A stretch of DNA of 64,000 nucleotides from Strix aluco (taxonomy: Eukaryota > Chordata > Aves > Strigiformes > Strigidae): contig NC_133954.1 in assembly GCF_031877795.1 (NCBI RefSeq), positions 7,779,256 to 7,843,255 on the forward strand, read 5' to 3'. Below the pieces are notes generated by a model that was not told the origin of the DNA, did not search any database, and worked only from the letters and a program-made list of their open reading frames with translations. Position numbers and translations under genes: made by a program. Positions 32,700-44,096 of the stretch are shown here, piece after piece. Each line of letters starts with the position of its first letter. The first letter of the stretch is position 1.

Positions 32700-34468
32700 C
32701 TTCCCCTGCCATGTTGAGATGAAGCCTTCTCTATGCAGCTCGGACATCTACTCCAGCGTGGGTGTTTGCCAACACTAATGGTGATTGTTTTTTGTTGTTT
32801 GTTTGTTTTTTTCCCTTTTGAATTCACAAGAGCAGTTCCTAAAAGACCAGAAGCCAGCTCCCCCACGGGCTGGGCCCTGCACATGCTTCCTCCTGCCTTC
32901 ATCCCCCTTGCCTGCCCGACCTCCACCGGCCACGCCAGGAGCTGCGTGCTGTTGCCTTGAATCTGATACTCGAGGCCTCCTTGCCTCTTCATGAGCCCAC
33001 TGGAAATTTAATCCAGGAATTTCGTGCTGCCTGGGCTCTCCGGTTTGCCCTCCACACCCCGCCTGGGCAGGGCGGCCCCTGGCTCAGCTGCTGAGCCTTG
33101 TGATGGAGTTAATTGTCCCTTGAGACTTTATTCTCTGAAAAAAACAGGACACGAGGAACAGAAAACCTTTTGGAAAGGTGGTACTTTGGAAAAAAAAAAC
33201 AACCTCCTCTAGCTCATCCCCACCCACTTGCCCAGGGCACGGGCACAGCAACTGCATCCCGCTGCAGGGAGGAGGACCTGCCCTTGCCTTCCACTTCCAT
33301 CCCCTGCTTCTGCTTCCAGGGCAAAACGTCCCCCGACGGCCCCAGGGTGAACAGATTCCTTCTCGCCCGAGCCGTTACCACTCGTCTCCTTGTGATTGCT
33401 GGATCCTGTCGACTCCCCTCTTACCCGGGGAGGGGAATTTCCCTCCTGACCTGGCCGAGAGGTGCCGAACCTCCTCTGGGAGGTGTGGTGGTGCTGTAGC
33501 ATTTCTCCTGGCATTGGGACCCCGGAGACCAACCCCCCCTGCCACTCCATGCCCCCTTGTCCCGCTGCAGTATTAATTGCCCCTTCTAATTGCACTCTGC
33601 AGGGGGGACCTACAGTATTCGCTGCTCTCTGGTGTTGGCTTCTTCTGGATTTATCCACAGCCTTACCGGCCCCTGAGGGTGGCTCGTAATTCCTCCAAAG
33701 TGTAGAAACCCTGACAGCAAACCTGAGCAGTAAGGAAATAACCAAAGCAGCCCTGAGTCGTTCCTCCTCTATTTCATTTCCCCCTTCTTTGTTCTTCCTC
33801 CTCCGGACCCTGTTCAACTGTGTGGAACTTAAAGCCATGGAATTAAAAAAAAAAAAAACATATATATGTATATAGATATATATCTATATATTGCAGATAC
33901 ACAAGTTGTTTGTATCCAGGACATAAACCTGGGTGTGAAATGGCTCTCTGAGTTGCACCTATGTGTTGTTTCTCTTCCCTGGGCTGCTGAAAGCAGGGGG
34001 ACAGCATTGGAGGGGGAGCAGCAGAGCAGGGCCAGGCTACAAGCAATGCTCTGCCCCTATGGGGGCGCCTTTGGTGCAGGATTGGGCCCTGGCTCATCCC
34101 CCTCCGCCTCTCAAGCTGCTGGGGACAGCAGGTTCCCTGGGGCCACAGCCCCTCCTCATCCCTGCGGGCGTTTGGCCTCGTCTCCTCTATCTGCGCTTTG
34201 GTCCTGCGCCCCTGCAGTGCTCCCCCAGTGCTGAACCTTCCCAGCACCAGCTGCAGCCAGTGGTGGCAAAATTAAAAAAAATATATAAAGAGGATGGGAG
34301 AGATACTGGGCAGGGGGATGCTGCGGGCGCTGGAGGCTGCCCAGGTGAGGGCTGAGCTGTGCAAAGTCGCCGTTCAAAGGCCTGAGCAGGATGCGGCCAA
34401 AGCCAGGCGGGTGATCCAGGCTGGGGGGTACGGGGGGGGGGGGGGGTTGCTGCCCACCGCCGGGGCGC
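32700..34468. other. Interval between convergent PHOSPHO1 and ABI3
   Basis: No coding sequence recognised. It should hold the ABI3 3'UTR on the minus strand; a minus-strand AATAAA is at about 33126. It includes a 22-bp AT palindrome at 33869-33890 beside an A-run, and a G-run at about 34432-34446 just past the ABI3 stop. Confidence 0.5.
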
Positions 34469-34629
34469 TCAGAAGGGCTCCACGTAATTGCCGGGGAAGA
34501 AACCTGCTTCCTCGCCCATGACACCCTCGCACCAGCCATCCGAGTAGCGCCGCGTGACGAAGAGGAGGGCGCCGGGCTGGAAGGAGAGCTCGTTGTCCTT
34601 CTGCTGCGTGTAGGGGTAGAGGGCCACCA
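34469..34629 (-). CDS. ABI3: ABI3 exon 8 (SH3 domain)
   Basis: Encodes VVALYPYTQQKDNELSFQPG through GFFPGNYVEPF and stop TGA (34471-34469). This is the SH3 fold with all its signature residues. Confidence 0.96.
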
Positions 34630-37600
34630 CTGCGAGAGGAGGGAGAGAGGGGCCATGGAGCCCAGCAAGGCCACCCCAGGGGACAGGCCACCACCGGGAA
34701 GGGCGGGAGGGGGGGACGTGAGCTCGGCAGACCCCAGCGTCGCTGGTGCTGGGGCAGAGCTGGGCCCTCGGTGCCGTGGCTCAACCAAAATCCCCACGGC
34801 AAAGAGATCGGGAGGATGTGGGGATCCACTGTACCTTTCTCCAGGTAGCTCTCCGGGACCCAGGGGGGGTCCTCTGTGGCGGGTGGTGGTGGCAGGGCCA
34901 AATCCTCAAAGTTGGGCAAAGCTGGTGGTGGCGGCGGCGGTGGCGGCTCAAGGTCATCGGAGGCTGCAAAACCCCCTCAAAAATCAGTGGGGGATGAAGG
35001 GTGCCATGGGGGGCGGCAGAAGCCACATGTAGCCCCCCCATGTCCCTGCTAACCCCCCCGCCCCAGCCCAGATCCCTGGAGCACCAAGCACTCACCTGGG
35101 GGCATGAAGTCCAGGGGGGGTACAGCCAGATGCCCTGGTGGGGGCAGGTCCCCTGGGAGAGGGGGGGGTGGCAGGACAGCAGCTGCGGGCGGTGGCGATG
35201 GCCCCGGCAGGGAGGGCAGCGGCGGCGGGGGGAGGACGCCTTCACCGGGGGCTGCCGGCGCTCCGCTAGAGCTGAGGGTGGAGAGGTGGTGGTGTCAGGG
35301 TGTGGGGGCGCTGGCTCTGCCCCCCATGCTTTGAATACAGACACTTGCCCTATGCCAGGATGAGGTGGTCACTGTGTGGGCAGGAGATCCCGGCACCTGT
35401 GTGCAAACCCTGTACAAACCCTCTCCCCACTCTGTGCCTCATTTTCCCCATCAGGGACCCTCTCCATAAGAGCGTATTTTTACTCTAGAGACAAACAAGC
35501 CTCGGGTAGCAAATCCCCCACTCCCAAACCCCCGATTTTTCATCAAAACCTCTTTGCAGCAAAACCTCCCCTGAGCAGCAGAGTGATGGTGACTGTCCTG
35601 GGCTCTCGTGACCCCCCCAGGCCCTCCCAACACCCCTGGGCAGCACCGGTACCTGACGGATATCAGCGAGGAGGTGGAGGAGGCCGCAGAGAGCTTCCCC
35701 TCGGGGACCACGGGCGGCTGGATGGGCTCGGGGACGCGGGTGCTTCTCCTGGGGGCAGAGAAGCTGTTGAGCCCCCAGCCCAGCTCAGGACCCTGATGGC
35801 AGCAGCACCGGGGCGAGCCTGTGGTACAGCCTGTGGCTCTGTCCCCTCCGCCTTGTCACCTGCTTGGTGACACAGAAAGACAAAGCCCCCAACCCCGCAC
35901 CCATCCCCACCCACAGCCTCACCCCAGGGTGCCCACGGCCTGCACCGCCGACTTGATCCCCTTCCGAGCCAGGGTGCCCGTGCGGGACAGCTGGGTGCTG
36001 TGGTCCTGCGGGCACAGGGAGACACGGAGACGCGATGTGGCCACAGCTGCCCCACAAACTCATTGCACCCCAGAGGGCTGCGACTCCCCCTTTCCTCCCT
36101 GCTCGGTGGGAAGCAGCACCCCGAGGTCTCTGCTGGGCCCCCCCACCTCGCCGGGAGCAGCCGAGCGGAAGCAGCCACCACTGTGTGGAGGCGGCCGAGA
36201 GGCGCCCGCCACCGTGGGAACCGCGGCCCCAGCGCCGCCACTTCCCCTCCGGCCCCACGGCGGCTTCACCGGGGGGGTTCACGCCTTCGAGGCTGCTGAA
36301 ACTTCCCCCCCCCCCCCACCGTGGGTGCCTTCCTGCCCCGGTGGTTTTGGTGCTGGGAAAGGTACCGCGGGGGTGGGAGCGTCAGCGTTTGCTGAGCAGT
36401 GTGTGCCTCGGTTTCCCTCTGCTGCATTGGGCCTGTCCCCCCTCCTCACGCTGGGACCACCAAGCGCCAGTGGGATGAGGCCCAGAGTGGGCTGCGGGGC
36501 ACGGGCAGACCCCACTTCTCCATCAAGGAGGGGTTTAAGCCCATCAGTGCAATTGTGAGGACATCGGGGACTGAGAAAGCCCATCCAAGCCCCCTCGTCC
36601 CTGCAGGCCTTCCTCCTCGCCCTGGGCTGACCTTTATTCCGTGGCCGATGTCATCCAGGACGTTGAAGTTGAGGGGTTTCCTGTAGTAGGGCTCCAGGCA
36701 GGGCGGGCTGGGGGGGGCCATGATCTTCTGGTAGGACGGGAACCTCTTGTTGACGGTCAACGAGCCGATCTCCCGGCGAGACACCTTCTCCTTGTGCATG
36801 TCGACCCTCTGCGGAGCTGACACTGTCCCCACCATCCCATCCCAGGTTCTCCCCACCTCCTGCTGCCCCCTCCAAGTCCCACCACCCTTCCCAGCCCTCT
36901 CCCTGCCTGCAAGGGAGGGGTTTCAGGAAGGACCAGCATGACCACGAGGTCCCATCTCCTCCCGTGGCTGGAAAGGCTCCAGGTGGCTTCCAAGTGCCAG
37001 GAAGAGGGAGGGTGGCCCCGGGACTCCACATCAGTGTCCCTAAGCTCGGGGAGGACAAGACCAGGCCGCAGCGAGGGGAAAGTGCGGCAGCCAGGCCAAC
37101 ACCCTGCGCCCCATCACTCCACTTTGGCTCCTCTGAGATTTCCTGGGCGACTCCCACAGTCCCCTACACTGGGATTTGCAAGTGCCCAGACTGGGAGAAC
37201 ACCCCAGAGACCCATTTCTCAGCCCCAGGTGGACTCATCCCCTCCGTGATGCCGTGGGTGACCCCCCCACCACCACCCAAAGAGCTGGTATTGCATTTCC
37301 ACTGCAAGGTGATGCTACGGGGAGCTGACAGGCTCTTGAAGCTGCAGGGAAGGAGGGTCTTCAGCCCCTTCAAGCTGCCCAAACCCCCTTGCCCAGTGCC
37401 CACCCCCTTCTCAGGGCCCAAACCCCAGCACTGGTCAGAGGATGGTCCCACCTGGGCCACGCAGCCAACATCGGCCTCCACCTTCCGCAGCTCGGCCGCC
37501 TGCAGGTCCAGCAGCCGGAGGAAGGCGGTGGCCAGGCTGCTGACCTGGTACGTCACGCTGGCCAGGGACTGCGTGCTCAGCGCCATCGTCTCCTCCAGCG

Positions 37601-38763
37601 CCTTCCGCTTGTCGCTCGCCTGGAGGGGGAAACCCAGCCGGTGGTTCGAGCCCACCCCATGCAGCCACTGCTGCCGTGGACCTTCACGCTGGAGTCACAC
37701 GGTAGCAGAGATGCTTCCTTCTGCTTTCCAAATGCATCAAACTTCCCCCGGCTCTGCCGGCGGGACACACGGGCCAGGCAGCAGCGCTCGGCTTTTCTAG
37801 CACTGGGGATTCACCAGGATTCCTCCCCCTGGATGCTGCCGGTTCGGCCAGTGCCGAGTGCGCGGCTCAGCCTCCTGCCAGCCCTGGGGACAGCCGGCCG
37901 TGCCACCAGCCAGCCAGGCGTAGGACAGCTGGCCGTGCCACCAGCCGTGCTGGGGAGGGCATCTCTGATTAGTTCAGCACATTTCCCCTTCAGCTCCGTG
38001 CCGGCGGGTCCAACCCCATGGGAGCAGCCTTGGCTGAAGCCAGCGAGGCCACTGACATGGGCTCTGCAGAGCCCACAGGGACCCCTCCAGCCAAGACACC
38101 CTCCCCAGCACACAGGACCAGAACAAGCCTTTTCCCTCCTATTTTATCTCAAAAGCTCCTGCGTCCCCCTTCCCTCAGACAGAGAGGAGGAGGAGGAGGA
38201 GGGACGCTGACGGCAGCAGAGCTTCACACTTGCTCTGCATGTGCAAGCACCCAGCTCGCCTCTGCCCTGCCAGGAGGCACCTCTGAAACCCTGGGGACAG
38301 CCCTGGCAGGGCTGGTGTCCCTTGTCCCCTCCCAAGGCTTCTCCAAAGGCACCAAACCACCAGAGAACTCTTCACCCCAAACCCACCCCATGAGCTGAGC
38401 AGAAAAGCTGCAGTGAAGCAAGAGGGGAAACTGAGGCACAAGAAAATAAAAACAGCGGCATGAGATGCTCTGTAGGAAGCTAACAGGGATGGTCAGGATC
38501 CCATCCCCAAGGGCAGAACCTTCACCGTCACCCACCAGGCACCCCCCCGGGACCACCATCTCACCAGGGCTCCCGGCCATCCCCAGCATCACACCCAGCC
38601 CCAAAGCTCGTGCCACGGTGTCCCCAGCTGTCCCCGTCCCCCTCACCTGCAGGTAGTTGCTCTCGCAGTAGTCAGCGACCCTGTGGAGGTTGCAGTGGTG
38701 GTCGCGCAGGACCTGCCGGCCTGCCGGGATGTCGCGCTGCTGCAGCTGCTCCAGCTCCGACAT
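34469..38763 (-). CDS. ABI3: ABI3 (NESH), Abl-interactor family adaptor of the WAVE complex, complete in eight exons
   Basis: Exons in transcript order: 38763-38647, 37619-37452, 36808-36632, 36005-35923, 35748-35653, 35265-35096, 34963-34835, 34629-34469. All are GT-AG and phases close to 366 codons, the length I recall for human ABI3. The N-terminal coiled-coil and homeodomain-homologous region is at residues 1-154 (MSELEQLQQRDIPAGR, then KPLNFNVLDDIGHGIK). A Ser-rich linker follows, then a long poly-Pro region (about 215-300), then an SH3 domain (about 313-365) with ALYPY, the binding Trp at 346 and the closing GNYVEPF. ABI proteins hold the WAVE/SCAR actin-nucleation complex together; ABI3 is known from haematopoietic cells and microglia. 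It is head-to-head with GNGT2 and tail-to-tail with PHOSPHO1. Confidence 0.96.
34835..34963 (-). CDS. ABI3: ABI3 exon 7
   Basis: Encodes ASDDLEPPPPPPPPALPNF, then EDPPWVPESYLEK, the conserved lead into the SH3 domain. Leaves phase 1. Confidence 0.93.
35096..35265 (-). CDS. ABI3: ABI3 exon 6 (proline-rich)
   Basis: Encodes an Ala/Pro-rich segment with repeated PPPP runs ending PPLDFMPP, the SH3-ligand region. It is less conserved with human than the other exons. The acceptor (ctctag) was chosen because it keeps the phase. Confidence 0.85.
35653..35748 (-). CDS. ABI3: ABI3 exon 5
   Basis: Encodes RSTRVPEPIQPPVVPEGK and a Ser-rich run to SLISV, matching human RIPEPVHLPVVPDGRLSAAS. Leaves phase 2. 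Confidence 0.92.
35923..36005 (-). CDS. ABI3: ABI3 exon 4
   Basis: Encodes DHSTQLSRTGTLARKG and what follows to TLG, matching the human DLSTQLSRTGTLSRKS segment. Leaves phase 2. Confidence 0.9.
36632..36808 (-). CDS. ABI3: ABI3 exon 3
   Basis: Encodes residues 96-154 (RVDMHKEKVSRREIG to LDDIGHGIK), the homeodomain-homologous region shared by ABI1-3. Phase 0 at both ends. Confidence 0.94.
37452..37619 (-). CDS. ABI3: ABI3 exon 2
   Basis: Encodes residues 40-95 (ASDKRKALEETMALS to GCVAQ), helical and coiled-coil forming, the core of the Abi N-terminal domain. Phase 0 at both ends. Confidence 0.94.
38647..38763 (-). CDS. ABI3: ABI3 exon 1
   Basis: Encodes residues 1-39 (MSELEQLQQR to ESNYLQ); phase 0 at donor GTGAGG. 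A good PU.1/ETS core lies 18-27 bases before the start codon. Confidence 0.94.
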
Positions 38764-38780
38764 GGTGCTGGGCTCAGCTC

Positions 38781-38790
38781 CCACTTCCTC
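38781..38790 (-). promoter_or_regulatory. ABI3: PU.1/ETS-type site at the ABI3 5' end
   Basis: The minus strand reads GAGGAAGTGG, matching the PU.1 core GAGGAAGTG, 18 bases upstream of the ABI3 AUG. This fits the known blood-cell and microglial expression of ABI3. Binding is inferred from the sequence only. Confidence 0.45.
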
Positions 38791-39357
38791 CCCAGCCGCC
38801 TCGGCGCCGCGTTTTGAAGCTCGCGGCGGTGCTGACGCAGGGCCCGTAGGCGCCGCGGTGTCCCCGTCCCCCCCCTGGGGGACACCCCACGGGCACGGAG
38901 CCCACCCCACGGCCACCTTTACATCTTGGCCCTCTGGAGAGCCAGGGGTGATGAGGAAAAGTGGGGCGGGGGCAGTGGGGAGGAAGCCAGTGTAGCCCCA
39001 GCCCCATGAGGGATGTGTTGGGGGACTGGGGGTCACCCCACGGGGGCAGGGGGTGAGTGTGGCTGCGATGGTGAAGGATGGGAGTCACGGAGGAACTGGC
39101 AGTGCGGGGTGGGGGGTGAGCGACTGAAAAAGATCCCGACCCCCATCGCTACCACCTGCGCCCACCCTCCACAAGCCGCTGCTGCCCTCCCGGTGGGTGT
39201 GGGGCTGAGCCGGGCTGGGGTGCAGCCAGGGGGGGCGATTCCCTTCCCTTCGCCTTTATCAGCCGGGCAGGAGATACAGCCAAGGGCAGCGCATCCACTG
39301 CCACGTCCTCCTCCCTGGAAAAGCCCCGTGTGCCCTGGGCATCCCACACCGCACTGT

Positions 39358-39645
39358 CACACACAGAATCATTCAGGTTGGAAAAGCCCCTCGGGATCAT
39401 CGAGTCCAACCCTCAGCCCGACTCTACAAAGTTCTCCCCTACCCCACATCCCCCCACAGCTCATCCAAACGACCCTTAAACACACCCAGGGATGGGGACT
39501 CCACCCCCTCCCTGGGCAGCCTATTCCACTCTCTGACCACTCTTTCTGGGAAACATTTGTTCCTCATGTCCAGTCTGAACCTCCCCTGTTGCAGTTTAAA
39601 ACTGTTCCCTCTTGTTCTGTTACTAATTACCTGTGACCTGTCCCG
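39358..39645 (-). mobile_element. CR1 LINE 3' fragment, antisense
   Basis: Runs from cacagaatcattcaggttgg through gatcatcgagtccaaccc, cccagggatgggga and gggcagcctattccac to agtttaaaactgttccctc: the reverse complement of a CR1 3' end, about 285 bp and better preserved than the copy at 17 kb. It lies between the ABI3 and GNGT2 starts. Confidence 0.92.
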
Positions 39646-40329
39646 GTCCCCCCGACCTCGCTCAGCTCAGAGGGATGTGACAAGTGACCCCACGGAGGTC
39701 CCCATCTTTCCCTCGCCCGGGACAGCGTGTCCTTCTCCCTGCTCTGCTTAACAACCTTTCACATCCCCAGGGGTGAGGCTGTTTCGAGGGCAGGAAATTC
39801 CTACTTGCCCAGTGCTTGGAAATCCCCCTCCGCCCTCTCCTCCTCTTCCTCCTCCCCACGCAGGTCCCTCCTTGGGGCCTCCTGGACTCTGTCCTCAGCC
39901 CCAGCAACTTTACACCGGCCAGACAGGAGCAAAACCCACGTTAGGGCTTGGCCCTTCCTGAGCCCGTGGCCCCACCAGCACAAGGACGAGGGAAATGATG
40001 AATTTCCTCCAGCACCAACCCAGCTCCTCACACCCTGAAGGACCAAGAGCCGCCCGAGCTGCTCCCGGCCCCCGAGGAGGCTGCACCAGCCCCCAGAATT
40101 GCCCTTGCCCCCGCTCCCCTCCTCTCCATCCCCTCCTAAACTCGGTGAAAGCTGCTGCAATTCCCACAGGGCCAGTCCATCCCAGTCAGGACAGGACCCA
40201 GACACCCCACAGGCTCAGAGACCCATAGCAGGGACTCAAGAGCTTCCCGGGTGCCCCAGTCCCCCCACCCCATAAAGCATTTCTCCACCCCATCATTCCT
40301 CCCACATCCACCCCCTCCCCACAGCCCCA

Positions 40330-40560
40330 GCCCTGATTATCCTTATTTAAGGCTAATGCCCAACACCTGACCAGCTTATTCTCCTGAGTCTATCATCAGC
40401 TTAAGGCCCAAAGACATCTGCTCCCCACCACCCTCCCGGAGAGCTGACGAAGTCTTCAAGCCTGGAGCAAGAGAGCAAAGGCTCAGTTGACAGCATCTCC
40501 TCTCAGCTGCATCTCTGAACGTCCCCACCACTGAGAGGGGCAGCTCCTCGTCCCCCGAGG
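40330..40560 (+). promoter_or_regulatory. GNGT2: GNGT2 promoter and non-coding exon 1 (candidate)
   Basis: A TATA-like TATTTAA is at 40344-40350. Ten bases before it is a GATTA core, the element bound by CRX/OTX factors. A strong donor GAG/GTAAGT lies at 40557-40565. Together they suggest a start near 40375 and a non-coding exon ending at 40559, spliced to the acceptor at 41610. A full CRX consensus TAATCC is at 41037-41042 in the resulting intron. Inferred from spacing only. Confidence 0.45.
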
Positions 40561-41616
40561 TAAGTGGCTTTGCTCCCTCCAGGTACAAATGGCATCGTGG
40601 GGTCCACCCGGTTTGGGACCCTCCACTCCATGGCTGTGCCACAGCTTTTGGCTCCTGACGCTCTGCCACGAGCATCTCCTGGGGTGTCAACGGGGAGAGA
40701 GCGGCACCAGGCACACACACCACTGCAGAAAACCAGCAGCATCTGGGACACGCAAGCTTGACACCTTCCAAAGCAGGGCCAAGGCATGTTTTGGCTTAAT
40801 CACATTGACTTTTTTTTATTTAAAAGGTTGTGTCCAGGCTTTTAAACCCAAGTTTTAACATCGGAACAGATCTCAGCAGCACAGGCCAGCTGTGTGGGAA
40901 TCTCACCTAACCCTTGGATGGGCTTTCATGAAAAAAGAGCTGGACTTTTCCAACCCGCACGGCCTCAAAAACTTTCAGTCACAGCAAGCAATGCCTCTGC
41001 GTGCAAATAGGCAAGGTCACCGCAGTGACGGGGCCATAATCCATGTTACCACTTACCTGGGGGGGGAAAGCACAAGGAGGGGAGAGAAGAAAAAAAAGAA
41101 GAAAAGATACTTAGTTCCTTAGAAAACCTGCATCTTGCCCAGGCACAGGATGCTGATCAGGAAGGTCTAGTTTGCAGACCTGGGCATCCAGGTTCTCCCC
41201 TGAGGCTCCGACAGCTCCAAGGCAGCAGCTTTTCTCTGGGCTCAGCCAGCCCCACTCAACTGGCCACTCGTGTCTTGGGGAAACAGCCTCTGTGGTAGCC
41301 AAGACCCCTTTAAAAACCAGGCTGGCTCCTCCTCCACTGCCCCCAAACTGCATCTGTCGCTCGATGTGCCTGCTGAGAACAAGCAAACGAAAATCTGGTT
41401 ACAGCAGATGTTACAAGAAGGGTTTTTGAAAGGTGCCTGGAAGGTGCCTCCTGCCTCGGGGTTTTTTTTTAGCATCAGCCCATCTCTCACGGTGGGGGTA
41501 GCTGAGACATTAGTGCTGTTTGCAACACTGTCAGGGCCAAAGCAACAGTCCTAATGTGTCTTAGAAGCCCAGCTCTACACTAATAACGAGCTGTTTCCCT
41601 GTGGTTACAGGGCAAA

Positions 41617-41700
41617 ATGGCTCAGGACATGACAGAGAAGGAGCTGCTGAAGATGGAGCTGGATCAGCTGAAGAAGGAGGTGAAGAACGAGAGGCAAATG
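41617..41700 (+). CDS. GNGT2: GNGT2 coding exon A
   Basis: Encodes residues 1-28, the N-terminal helix that forms a coiled coil with G-beta; donor GTGAGT. Confidence 0.95.
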
Positions 41701-42195
41701 GTGAGTCTTCCACCCAAAACACAAAAGGGCTGTTCCCTGGGGTAACCTTTAGACCTGATCATGCTGCAAAGAACCGCAACCCCTGAAATTAAACCTCAAA
41801 TACAGGCAGAAGCACGTGCACTCGAACCTCTCCCCTCAAGGCAAACATCCCCCTCAGGCTCAGCCTCATGTCCCAGAGCCCAGGGGCTGCAGCCCCTCAC
41901 CCAGCGAGGTGCCTGTAGCACCCTGGGGCTGCTGGGTGGGGTGTTCGTGGCCACGGTTCCCCTCTCCCGGCTGTTCAAATGGGTTTGTAGGGAGCTGACG
42001 AGCGGGAAGGCAGCTCTGCAGTGAGGATTCCATCCCATAACCAACACGGAGCGTCTCCTTCCTCGGCAGGTCTCCAAGACCGGCAAAGAGATCAAGGAGT
42101 ACATCGAGTCCATGGCAGGCGAGGACCCACTGCTGAAAGGAGTCCCCGAGGACAAGAACCCCTTTAAGGAGAAGGGTGGCTGTACAATAAGTTGA
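41617..42195 (+). CDS. GNGT2: GNGT2, cone-type transducin gamma subunit, complete
   Basis: Two coding exons, 41617-41700 and 42070-42195, join in phase 0 to 69 codons, the human length. The protein starts MAQDMTEKELLKMELDQL and ends NPFKEKGGCTIS. The last four residues are a CAAX box (Cys-Thr-Ile-Ser), whose final Ser favours farnesylation, as in the transducin gamma subunits. Family role: pairs with a G-beta subunit of cone photoreceptors (GNB3) and anchors transducin to the outer-segment membrane. The AUG is six bases into the exon, after acceptor gtggttacag. The head-to-head position with ABI3 matches the mammalian locus. Confidence 0.97.
42070..42195 (+). CDS. GNGT2: GNGT2 coding exon B with CAAX box
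   Basis: Encodes residues 29-69 (VSKTGKEIKEYIES to GGCTIS) and stop TGA; acceptor cctcggcag. Confidence 0.96.
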   Translation, partial: VSKTGKEIKEYIESMAGEDPLLKGVPEDKNPFKEKGGCTIS

Positions 42196-44096
42196 CCCCC
42201 CCGCTGTGTCACTGCCGGGCACGGGGATGTTCCCGTGTGGAAGCCGAGACTGTCAAAAACCTGCTTTCCCTGTAGTCTGACTTCAGCACTGGGGAGTCCA
42301 GAACCAAGGCGTAGCACATCTAAACTATGACAAAAGGACAAAAAAAAAAAAAAAAAAAAAAAAGAAAGAAAACAAGAGGAAAAAAAAAAAATTACCCCCC
42401 TGCCACCGGAGATGAGGTTCAGCAGCCAGTGCAGAGTGTGCTTTTGGGCTCTCACAGCTGATCTACGTTTGATTTCCTGCAAGCAAAACTTCTGCATTTT
42501 TAGCAGCCAGCAGCAAACTGGGGTTTAATGAAACCACAGAACTGTCTGGTCTCACACTTCTCCAAGCAGCCCAGCCCCGAGCCAAGCCCCCGCTTGCTGC
42601 AGAAAAGCCTCCCAGCAGCACTTTGCTCAAGTCGGTCCCTCTTGATGCCTCAGTTTCCCCATCTGGCACAGGAAAGCAATACTCACCGCGTTGTTTTGGG
42701 ACTTCCAGGGCTCTGAAGCTTTATTCTCTTTACTCCTACTCTGTTGACCACCACTGCCCACTGCTTGCACCCACCGTGCAGCTGGCACCCAGAGCCAGGG
42801 GACGGCCGGAGCAGGGCTGGGTGGGCTTCACCCAACGCAGGGTAGGGCACGGGAAGGAGCGAGGCCCCAGGCAGCTTGTTCAAACCCTCACCCCGCCTCT
42901 CAGTCTCGCTTCCTCCTCCCCTGGAAACCCCCTGGCAGCTGTGGGAAAGCAAGCCCAGGGCTGTCAGGTCCTGCCCGTGACCGTGGTGGCTCCGAGCACC
43001 GTCTCTGCTTCACCACCAGCTCCCCTCTGCTGCTGCCACCGGGCCCCGTATGGGCAGAGGGGCTGCGACGTCGCATCCCACCACGTCCCGTCAGTGATGG
43101 GGATGACTTGGAGCAGGCAGTTTGGGGGGGCAGCAGCTCCTTGGAGCAAGACAGGACTCACCAAGCCCTAAACTAGCAAGGCCAGGCCCTAATCATCCTG
43201 CTCCCAAAGGCAGCTCTTTTCTAGGACAAATTTCATCCTCTGCTTGGTAGAAAAAAAGCACATCAGCTGGGGCACAGCCAGCTGCCGAGTTCAGTAGGGT
43301 GATACTTTGGGGAAGATTTGTGGGGTTTGTTTTTTGAGGTGTTGGGATTCTTTTGTTCTTTTTTTTTTTTTTCTTCTAAATCCATCACAGCTACATATTC
43401 TTTGGGAAAACTCCCCAAACTTCCCCAATCAATATCAAACAGAAGCAGCAGCTCTTTTTCTTTCTCAGAGCCCCTCAGGTCCCGTCCCTGCCGCAGGCTG
43501 TCCCCATCCCGCTTCTGCTTTATGCTAGCCCACCTCTGACACGGCAGCAGCCCTCGGGCCCATGGTGAAACACTCCCCTGGGGATCAGCACAGAGGTTAC
43601 ACACGTCCCACGGCAGATTTACACACAGAGAAGACGATGGCCACAAACTCAAGGTAGAAACAAACCTCTTCCATCCAGTGTTTGGGAAGAGACGATGGTG
43701 CAGCAGGTACTCGCTGCAGGTGTGGGGTTACTGCGACACTGGTGGCTGCTGCTGGGGCTCCTGGGCCTGGGACTAGTTTAAACACGGTGCTCGCAAGGAA
43801 ATTGCTTTTGACCCCACTTGGAGCAGCGTTTCCCTGCCTGCTGGTCTCATCGATGGGCTGGCCCAGCTCAGCCCGGTGTCCATGGGGCTGGGGGGGCCCC
43901 CTCAGCACTTCAGCTCCAGAGACACCCCAAGGTGGGGGTTCCCTGGCAGAGGACTGACACATGGCTTTTCCTCAGGCAGGGGGTCTCCATCACTCCCCTG
44001 CAGCCAGTACCACTCTGCATACCTCCCTAGCTTAAAAAAAAAGGACAAAAATAAAGGTGGTGGTGGTTTCCTTCTTTCCTGCAGACGCTAAATAAA
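42196..44096 (+). other. GNGT2: GNGT2 3'UTR and downstream (probable)
   Basis: No further open frame with similarity to known proteins. An A24 run lies at 42340-42363. AATAAA hexamers are at 44050-44055 and 44091-44096; the second is followed by a T/GT-rich stretch (ctctgtctttcttgtgg), so it is a good cleavage candidate. A shorter 3'UTR is equally possible. Confidence 0.4.
44091..44096 (+). terminator. GNGT2: Poly(A) signal candidate, GNGT2 side
   Basis: AATAAA with a T/GT-rich downstream element 20-45 bases later, upstream of the next CpG island. Confidence 0.4.

Noticed and set aside
35663-36558. Long open frames on both strands around ABI3 exons 4-5
   Set aside because: They are other-frame shadows of GC-rich ABI3 sequence; the true exons are short and phase-matched.
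42340-42390. A24 run after GNGT2 as a retroposed poly(A) tail
   Set aside because: No retrocopy or target-site duplication is visible before it; similar A-runs are scattered through this part of the window.
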